This document shows, piece after piece, positions 5,233-10,815 of a stretch of 12,028 nucleotides of DNA. The stretch comes from Pseudomonadota bacterium (lineage in GTDB: Bacteria; BMS3Abin14), in NCBI GenBank assembly GCA_003229755.1, contig QIFJ01000168.1:1-12028 (forward strand), in the 5' to 3' direction. Below the pieces are notes generated by a model, which saw nothing but the letters and a program-made list of their open reading frames with translations, did not search any database and was not told where the DNA came from. The position numbers and the translations under genes are program-made. Each line of letters opens with the position of its first letter. The stretch's first letter is position 1.

Positions 5233-6488
5233 TGACCATAACCGAAAAGATACTGGCGGCGCATTCAGACAGGGATACCGTTCATCCCGGTGAGATAATC
5301 ATGGCCAGGATCGACCTGGCCCTTGGCAACGATATCACTGCTCCCATTGCCATTAAGATACTCAGGGACAACGGTATCGATGAGGTATTCGACAAAGATA
5401 AGATCGCCCTTGTTCCGGATCACTTCACGCCGAACAAGGATATTGCTTCGGCCGAGCAGTGCAAGGTGCTCAGGGAATTTGCCCATGACTACGACATTTC
5501 CCACTATTTCGAGCTTGGCGAGATGGGTGTCGAGCACGCCCTGCTGCCGGAGCAGGGAATAGTCCTTCCGGGAGACCTGGTCCTTGGAGCTGACAGCCAT
5601 ACCTGTACCTACGGCGGCCTTGGCGCCTTTTCCACCGGTGTGGGCAGTACGGACCTGGCCGGAGCAATGATCAGCGGCAGAAGCTGGTTCAGGGTTCCGA
5701 CAAGCATGAAGTTTGTCCTGGATGGTGAGCTGAGACCCTGGGTGGGAGGTAAGGACCTGATCCTCTATATCATCGGGCAAATAGGAGTGGACGGTGCTCT
5801 TTACCGCTCAATGGAGCTTACCGGGAGCGCGATAGGAGCCCTGGGCATGTCGGACAGGCTTGCCATGTGCAACATGGCCATTGAGGCAGGTGCGAAGAAC
5901 GGGATAATCGCTCCGGACGCCATCACCGAAGAGTACGTAAAGGGAAGATCAGAAAGGGAGTACACTGTTTTTTCCTCAGATGCCGATGCCGTTTACGATG
6001 AAGTCATCAATATCGACGCCAGCCAGATCGAGCTCCAGGTGGCCTTTCCGCACCTTCCAGAGAACTCAAAACCGGTAGGTGAGGCAAAGGATATATCAAT
6101 CGACCAGGTCGTAATCGGGTCATGCACCAATGGCCGCTTCGAGGATCTGGAGATAGCCGCCTCTTTGATAAAGGGAAAGAAGGTAGCTGACGGCGTCAGG
6201 ATGATAGTCATCCCCGCGACCCCGACGATCTACCGGCAGGCCATGGACGCGGGTTTCTTTGCCATTTTCCTGGAAGCGGGTGCCGTTATCAGTCCGCCCA
6301 CCTGTGGTCCCTGTCTCGGGGGACACATGGGAGTCCTGGCCGAAGGTGAAAAAGCTGTAGCCACCACCAACAGGAACTTCGTGGGGAGGATGGGACATCC
6401 CGGCAGCGAGGTCTACCTCTCGGGTCCGGCAGTCGCGGCGGCCAGCGCGGTGGCGGGTACTATAAGTTCACCGCATGATCTTATTTAA
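5226..6488 (+). CDS. leuC: 3-Isopropylmalate dehydratase large subunit (420-aa type)
   Basis: With LeuD this aconitase-family enzyme isomerises 2- to 3-isopropylmalate in the cytoplasm using a [4Fe-4S] cluster. The cluster cysteines are C300 in GSCTNG and C360 and C363 in PTCGPCLGG. Other family motifs are GADSHTCTYGGLGAFSTGVG and, near the end, RNFVGRMGHPGSEVYLSGP. At 420 residues it is the shorter form shared with archaea and many anaerobes, not the roughly 466-aa enterobacterial form, and this agrees with the short LeuD. Such LeuCD pairs can also act on citramalate in some organisms; that is only a possibility here. The start is ATG 5226 with GAGG seven nt upstream; ATG 5232 is a less likely alternative because MPMTITEKIL fits relatives. 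Confidence 0.97.
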   Translation: MPMTITEKILAAHSDRDTVHPGEIIMARIDLALGNDITAPIAIKILRDNGIDEVFDKDKIALVPDHFTPNKDIASAEQCKVLREFAHDYDISHYFELGEMGVEHALLPEQGIVLPGDLVLGADSHTCTYGGLGAFSTGVGSTDLAGAMISGRSWFRVPTSMKFVLDGELRPWVGGKDLILYIIGQIGVDGALYRSMELTGSAIGALGMSDRLAMCNMAIEAGAKNGIIAPDAITEEYVKGRSEREYTVFSSDADAVYDEVINIDASQIELQVAFPHLPENSKPVGEAKDISIDQVVIGSCTNGRFEDLEIAASLIKGKKVADGVRMIVIPATPTIYRQAMDAGFFAIFLEAGAVISPPTCGPCLGGHMGVLAEGEKAVATTNRNFVGRMGHPGSEVYLSGPAVAAASAVAGTISSPHDLI

Positions 6489-6502
6489 ACTTAGTTGATA
6501 GG

Positions 6503-6584
6503 GGTCACCTCCAAATTAGTTGGTGGTTACACCAAAACCTGGCCTGTTTTTCAGAAATTTCACCAACTGATTTGGAGATGAACC
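6503..6584 (+). repeat. Long imperfect hairpin between leuC and leuD
   Basis: The arms 6506-6525 and 6561-6580 pair at 18 of 20 positions by Watson-Crick rules, plus one G-U and one C-A. GGT (6503-6505) and ACC (6582-6584) extend the stem past a one-base bulge. The 35-nt loop contains AAAAC/GTTTT (6534-6538 with 6546-6550). A competing small hairpin, TTGGTG (6520-6525), loop GTTA, CACCAA (6530-6535), uses part of the left arm, so the two folds are mutually exclusive. There is no T-run after the stem, so it is not a standard terminator. It could be a dispersed palindromic repeat, an mRNA processing or stability element, or a switch. Confidence 0.65.
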
Positions 6585-6588
6585 GAAA

Positions 6589-6633
6589 ATGATTACCCAA
6601 AGATTATTACAGGATAAAAAGGAGATTAAATGA
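6589..6633 (+). promoter_or_regulatory. 14-codon mini-ORF with tandem TTA Leu codons overlapping leuD
   Basis: ATG 6589 opens the frame MITQRLLQDKKEIK, whose stop TGA (6631-6633) overlaps the leuD start as ATGA. Its two Leu codons are consecutive TTA TTA, a codon little used in neighbouring genes. A GGAG at 6574-6577 lies 11 nt upstream inside the right arm of the long hairpin. The mini-ORF also contains the leuD ribosome site GGAG (6621-6624), so ribosomes on it would cover leuD initiation. It may be a short coupling or leader peptide, or chance. Confidence 0.25.
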
Positions 6634-7133
6634 GCGAAACTGTTTTCAGGGGCCGCGCATGGAAATTTGGGAACGATGTCGACACCGATGCCATTATCCC
6701 GGCGAGGTACCTGAATACTTCCGATCCGGAGGTGCTGGCGGCGCACTGCATGGAAGACGCGGACCCTGAATTTTCGTCCAGGGTTTCTGCGGGTGACATG
6801 ATCGTTGGGGGTAAAAACTTCGGCTGCGGCTCCTCCAGGGAGCATGCACCCATTGCCATAAAGGCGGCGGGAGTGTCCTGTGTTATAGCCCCTTCTTTTG
6901 CGCGGATCTTCTACCGGAATTCCTTCAATATGGGCCTTCCTATCTTCGAATCGGCACAGGCATCCGCCCAAACGGTGTCCGGCGACGAACTGGAAGTAAA
7001 TACGGCTACCGGAGTAATCCGGAATATCACCAGGGGGGAAGAATACAGGGCTGAGCCATTTCCGCCATTCATGGTCGAGCTTATAGAGGCCGGCGGCCTG
7101 ATACCTTTCGTCCTCAGGGAGATGGGTAAATGA
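6630..7133 (+). CDS. leuD: 3-Isopropylmalate dehydratase small subunit (short type)
   Basis: The 167-residue product is the swivel-domain partner of LeuC and completes the isopropylmalate isomerase active site. It starts with the family pattern around WKFGNDVDTDAIIPARYL and carries the strongly conserved FGCGSSREHAPIA near residues 64-76, followed by a segment ending SFARIFYRNSFNMGLP. It belongs to the short LeuD type (about 160-170 aa) that pairs with 420-aa LeuC. GGAG at 6621-6624, five nt before ATG 6630, supports the start. It is separated from leuC by 141 bp holding a hairpin, unusual for two subunits that must be made in equal amounts. It overlaps leuB by four nt (ATGA). Confidence 0.96.
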   Translation: MSETVFRGRAWKFGNDVDTDAIIPARYLNTSDPEVLAAHCMEDADPEFSSRVSAGDMIVGGKNFGCGSSREHAPIAIKAAGVSCVIAPSFARIFYRNSFNMGLPIFESAQASAQTVSGDELEVNTATGVIRNITRGEEYRAEPFPPFMVELIEAGGLIPFVLREMGK

Positions 7134-8218
7134 GGGAGAAAAATTACGACATTCTCGTTCTGGAAGGCGACGGGATCGGACCCGAGGTAACAGCAGAAGC
7201 TGTCAAGGTCCTGGAGATTTGCGGTGAGCGCTTCAATGCCGGGTTTGATCTCTCATCGGCACTGGTGGGCGGGGCCGCCATCGAAGCCCAGGGAGTCCCT
7301 GTCTCTGATGAGACCGTTCAGGCGGCAAAAAACGCAGACGCGGTGCTTCTCGGAGCCGTAGGCGGTCCTCAGTGGGATGATCTGCCCACCGACAAGAGGC
7401 CGGAAAAAGGGCTTTTGGCCCTTCGGCAGATCCTGGACCTTTACGCCAACCTGAGACCTGTCAGTGTTCACGAGTCCCTCGCGCACACATCCACTCTCCG
7501 TCCGGAGGTTGTGTCCGGCATCGATCTGCTGGTTGTCCGTGAACTGGTCTCTGGTATTTATTTCGGGGAGCCGAGGGGAAGGCAGAACACAAGTTCAGGG
7601 AGGGAAGCTGTTAACACCATGCGGTATAACGAAGAGGAAATAGCAAGGGTGGCCAGGGTGGCCTTTGACGCTGCCGCGAGGAGGCGGAAAAAAGTCACAT
7701 CGGTAGACAAGGCCAACGTACTGGAAGTGAGCGGACTCTGGAGAGAGGTAGTGATAGAAGTCGCCGCTGGCTATCCCGATATTGAGCTTGATCATCAGTT
7801 CGTAGACAACGCCAGCATGCAGCTGATCAGGAATCCCGGTCAGTTCGATGTAATTGTCACCGGTAATCTCTTCGGGGACATTCTGTCCGATGAGGCGGCG
7901 ATGCTCACCGGTTCCATTGGAATGCTGCCTTCAGGGAGCCTTGGTGGCGGCTCTGCCCTTTACGAGCCTGTTCACGGAAGCGCCCCGGATATTGCCGGCG
8001 AAGGTAAGGCAAATCCGTTGGCCATGATCCTGTCCATGGCGATGATGTTTGAGATCTCCTTTGAGATGGATGAAGCCGCAGAGTCTGTACGTAAGGCCGT
8101 GGAAGAGGTACTGGGTAACGGTTATCGCACAGGTGACATTATGAGCGAGGGATGCAAACTTGTCTCCTGTGCGGCCATGGGCGACCTGGTCGCTGATGCT
8201 GTGAGAAAGGATAGTTAG
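7130..8218 (+). CDS. leuB: 3-Isopropylmalate dehydrogenase
   Basis: The enzyme oxidatively decarboxylates 3-isopropylmalate to 2-ketoisocaproate with NAD+, the last leu-specific step before transamination. The 362-residue product has the usual length and all expected residues of the isocitrate/isopropylmalate dehydrogenase fold. These include GDGIGPEV (13-20), substrate-binding R99, R109 and R137, Y144 in SGIYFGEPRG, K194 in VDKANVLE, and metal ligands D250 and D254 in FGDILSDEAAM. The NAD-binding segment is HGSAPDIAG. The start is ATG 7130, overlapping the leuD stop as ATGA, with GGAG (7118-7121) eight nt upstream. The stop overlaps the hom start by one base (TAGTG), which joins the leucine genes to the aspartate-family genes. 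Confidence 0.97.
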   Translation: MREKNYDILVLEGDGIGPEVTAEAVKVLEICGERFNAGFDLSSALVGGAAIEAQGVPVSDETVQAAKNADAVLLGAVGGPQWDDLPTDKRPEKGLLALRQILDLYANLRPVSVHESLAHTSTLRPEVVSGIDLLVVRELVSGIYFGEPRGRQNTSSGREAVNTMRYNEEEIARVARVAFDAAARRRKKVTSVDKANVLEVSGLWREVVIEVAAGYPDIELDHQFVDNASMQLIRNPGQFDVIVTGNLFGDILSDEAAMLTGSIGMLPSGSLGGGSALYEPVHGSAPDIAGEGKANPLAMILSMAMMFEISFEMDEAAESVRKAVEEVLGNGYRTGDIMSEGCKLVSCAAMGDLVADAVRKDS

Positions 8219-9540
8219 TGAGGTCCGTTAAGATCGGGATCATAGGTCTTGGCACCCTGGGGAGCGGAACCCTCCAGATCCTCAGGGGAAACGGGGATAT
8301 CCTGGAAGACCGCCTGGGCGCGCCAATAGAGATCGTTCGCGCGGCGGATCTGGACGAGCAGCGTCTTCAGTCCGCCGGGCTCGACAAGAGTATTCTCACA
8401 ACAAGCGCAGAGGAAGTGGTTCGGGATCCGGAAGTAGAGATCGTCGTTGAACTCATAGGGGGTATTGAACCTGCCCGGTCCCTGATACTGGAAGCATTTG
8501 GTCAAGGCAAGCACGTCGTCACGGCCAACAAGGCCCTGCTGGCAACCCACTGGTCAGAAATTGTTGGCGAGGCTGAGGAGAAAGGCGTTACGCTCGGCTT
8601 CGAGGGCAGTGTAGCCGGGGGGATCCCTCTTGTGCGCACCATCAAGGTTGGTCTTGTCGCCAACAGGATCCGGTCCGTAACCGGAATAATAAACGGTACA
8701 TGTAACTACATACTCACCCGGATGCACCGTGAACGAAAACAGTTTTATGAGATCCTGGAGGAGGCAAAGAATAAGGGCTATGCCGAGGCGGATCCATCCA
8801 TGGATGTGGAGGGTGTGGATGCCGCCCAGAAACTGGCCATCATGGTAAACCTCTGCTTTAACGTGCCGGTTTCCCCCAATGATCTCCCCCATCTGGGGAT
8901 ATCGAGAATTACTCCTATGGACCTGGAAATGGCCGAGGAGTTCGGCTACTGTGTGAAGCTTCTGGCTTCAGCGGATCGCGTTGATGACAGGGTGGAGGCC
9001 TGGGTTCATCCCACCCTTGTCCCCTACGGTCACCCGCTCTCCGCGGTGGACGGGGTTTTTAATGCCGTATATATACAGGACGACAACCTTGGGCCGTCCC
9101 TTTATTACGGCCGGGGCGCGGGAAGCCTGCCTACGGGGAGCGCTGTTGTCGCGGACATCGTTTCCTGCGGTCGGGACATTCTCTCAGGAGCAGTGGGACG
9201 CGTACCTGTGGCGGGCTATCGGCTGGGAAATCAAAGCGATTCGACTCTCACCTTCGCTGGCGATACTGTTGGTGAATTCTACATGCGCATCAACGCCCAC
9301 GACCGGCCGGGAGTCCTTTCGTCGATATCCGGCATACTCGGGTTACACGGTATAAGCATCAGTTCAGTGATACAGAGGGGCAGGGAGGACGTGGAGGGTG
9401 AGGGAGTGCCCCTTTTCATGCTTACACATGAGGCTGCCTACTCCAGCATAATGACGGCTATTGAGGAGATCGACGCCCTTGATGCGGTGCTTAACGATAG
9501 TTTTCTCATGCGCATGATCTCATCAGGAGTTGTGGTTTGA
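8218..9540 (+). CDS. hom: Homoserine dehydrogenase with C-terminal ACT domain
   Basis: The enzyme reduces aspartate semialdehyde to homoserine, the branch point to threonine and methionine. The 440-residue product has the nucleotide-binding motif GLGTLGSG (10-17), TANKALLA (102-109, catalytic K105), GIINGTCNYILT in the dimer region, and the catalytic trio E190, D201 and K205 in the stretch GYAEADPSMDVEGVDAAQK. A C-terminal ACT domain begins near residue 352 (EFYMRINAHDRPGVL), typical of the monofunctional threonine-regulated form, so threonine feedback is expected. The start is GTG 8218 within the leuB stop, with AAAGGA (8206-8211) six nt upstream. The gene ends in a TTGA overlap with the apgM-type gene, which is consistent with the latter acting on homoserine. 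Confidence 0.96.
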   Translation: MRSVKIGIIGLGTLGSGTLQILRGNGDILEDRLGAPIEIVRAADLDEQRLQSAGLDKSILTTSAEEVVRDPEVEIVVELIGGIEPARSLILEAFGQGKHVVTANKALLATHWSEIVGEAEEKGVTLGFEGSVAGGIPLVRTIKVGLVANRIRSVTGIINGTCNYILTRMHRERKQFYEILEEAKNKGYAEADPSMDVEGVDAAQKLAIMVNLCFNVPVSPNDLPHLGISRITPMDLEMAEEFGYCVKLLASADRVDDRVEAWVHPTLVPYGHPLSAVDGVFNAVYIQDDNLGPSLYYGRGAGSLPTGSAVVADIVSCGRDILSGAVGRVPVAGYRLGNQSDSTLTFAGDTVGEFYMRINAHDRPGVLSSISGILGLHGISISSVIQRGREDVEGEGVPLFMLTHEAAYSSIMTAIEEIDALDAVLNDSFLMRMISSGVVV

Positions 9541-10805
9541 GCGGGAAATACAAATACATTATCCTTCTCGGTGACGGGATGTCGGACAGGCCTCTTTCGG
9601 AACTTGGCGGAAGGACCCCGCTGGAGGAGGCGAAAACGCCCAATATGGACAGTATCACCTCACGCGGCGTGATCGGTCTTGCCAGGACGATACCGGAAGG
9701 GATGGTCAAGGGGAGCGATATAGCGAACCTTTCCGTGCTTGGATACGATCCAGCCTCCATCTACACGGGGCGGTCTCCACTGGAAGCCGCCGGGATGGGT
9801 GTGGAGATGGGTCCCGATGACGTGGCTTTCCGCTGCAACCTGGTGACCCTGGGGGTAGCGGGCCCGAACGGAGTCGTCACCGACCTTCCGCCGGGAGAAC
9901 TTGATCCCGGCTGGCTTATGGTGGATTTTGCCGGTGGGCATCCCACCGTCGAGGAGGCCCAGAAGGTAGTAGATTCCCTTGCCTCCGGACTGGTTGAGGA
10001 GGGCGTTGAGCTTCATCTCGGAGTCTCATACCGACACCTCCTGGTATGGAGAGATGGGATTGATAAACTGGCAGTGGAGCCGCCCCATGATCTTACAGAC
10101 CGCCCTGTGGGAGACGGATGGCCGAAAGGACCTGCCGCTAACAAGGTTCTCGATATCATCTCAAGATCGATGGGGATACTTTCCGACCACCCGGTAAACA
10201 GGGAAAGGCTTAAAGGAGGCAAAAGTCCTGTAAATTCTGTCTGGTTGTGGGGGCAGGGCAGACGCCCGGCGCTTTCCACTTTTTTTGACAGGTACGGTCT
10301 TAAGGGCGCGATGATCACAGCTGTGGACCTGTTGCGGGGCATAGGCGTTTCCCTGGGGTTTAAGGTCATCAATGTTCCCGGAGCTACCGGGTATCTGGAT
10401 ACCAACTACGAGGGTAAGGCGCAGTATGCGCTGGATGCTATCGGTGATGTTGATCTCGTATATGTGCACGTGGAGGCCCCCGATGAAGCCTCCCACGGAG
10501 GCTCACTGACCGACAAGATCAGGGCTATAGAGGATTTCGATGCCAAAGTCGTGGGTCCAGTCCTTGAGGGGCTGGAAAGTGCGGGGCCATGCCGGATCAT
10601 GGTTCTACCGGACCACGCTACACCGCTGGCGACGAAGACCCATTCTGGCGATCCGGTTCCTTTTGCCGCCATGGATTCAAGATATTCCGGCACGGGTTCG
10701 GGACTTGGATATTCCGAAAAGAGCGCACTTGGCACGGGGTTGAAGATAGAGAACGGTCATGAGCTGATGGGCCGGTTTATCAACTGGGATCTTATGAAAG
10801 GATGA
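9537..10805 (+). CDS. apgM: ApgM-family phosphomutase, probable homoserine kinase (ThrB substitute)
   Basis: The 422-residue product belongs to the alkaline-phosphatase superfamily branch of archaeal cofactor-independent phosphoglycerate mutases. The family includes a subgroup annotated as proposed homoserine kinase because of its gene neighbours. Visible active-site residues are D13 in LLGDGMSD, D61 and S66 in GSDIANLSVLGYDP (S66 is the phosphorylated Ser), D316 and H320 in APDEASHGG, D359 and H360 in LPDHATP, and H369 in TKTHSGDP. All metal ligands are therefore present. It lies exactly between hom and lysC, with a 4-nt overlap with hom, and no thrB is in the window. Conversion of homoserine to O-phosphohomoserine is therefore the favoured role, with phosphoglycerate mutase activity the alternative. 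The start is TTG 9537, with GGAG (9526-9529) seven nt upstream. Confidence 0.9.
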   Translation: MSGKYKYIILLGDGMSDRPLSELGGRTPLEEAKTPNMDSITSRGVIGLARTIPEGMVKGSDIANLSVLGYDPASIYTGRSPLEAAGMGVEMGPDDVAFRCNLVTLGVAGPNGVVTDLPPGELDPGWLMVDFAGGHPTVEEAQKVVDSLASGLVEEGVELHLGVSYRHLLVWRDGIDKLAVEPPHDLTDRPVGDGWPKGPAANKVLDIISRSMGILSDHPVNRERLKGGKSPVNSVWLWGQGRRPALSTFFDRYGLKGAMITAVDLLRGIGVSLGFKVINVPGATGYLDTNYEGKAQYALDAIGDVDLVYVHVEAPDEASHGGSLTDKIRAIEDFDAKVVGPVLEGLESAGPCRIMVLPDHATPLATKTHSGDPVPFAAMDSRYSGTGSGLGYSEKSALGTGLKIENGHELMGRFINWDLMKG

Positions 10806-10815
10806 AGAGATAAAG

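Noticed and set aside
5053..5235. 60-codon + strand frame in the leuA-leuC gap
   Set aside because: It translates the heptamer arrays, has no ribosome site, and its composition follows the repeat words; it also runs into the leuC start.
10200..10260. AAAGGAGG inside apgM as an internal translation start
   Set aside because: No ATG, GTG or TTG lies in frame at a workable distance downstream, unlike the lysC site.
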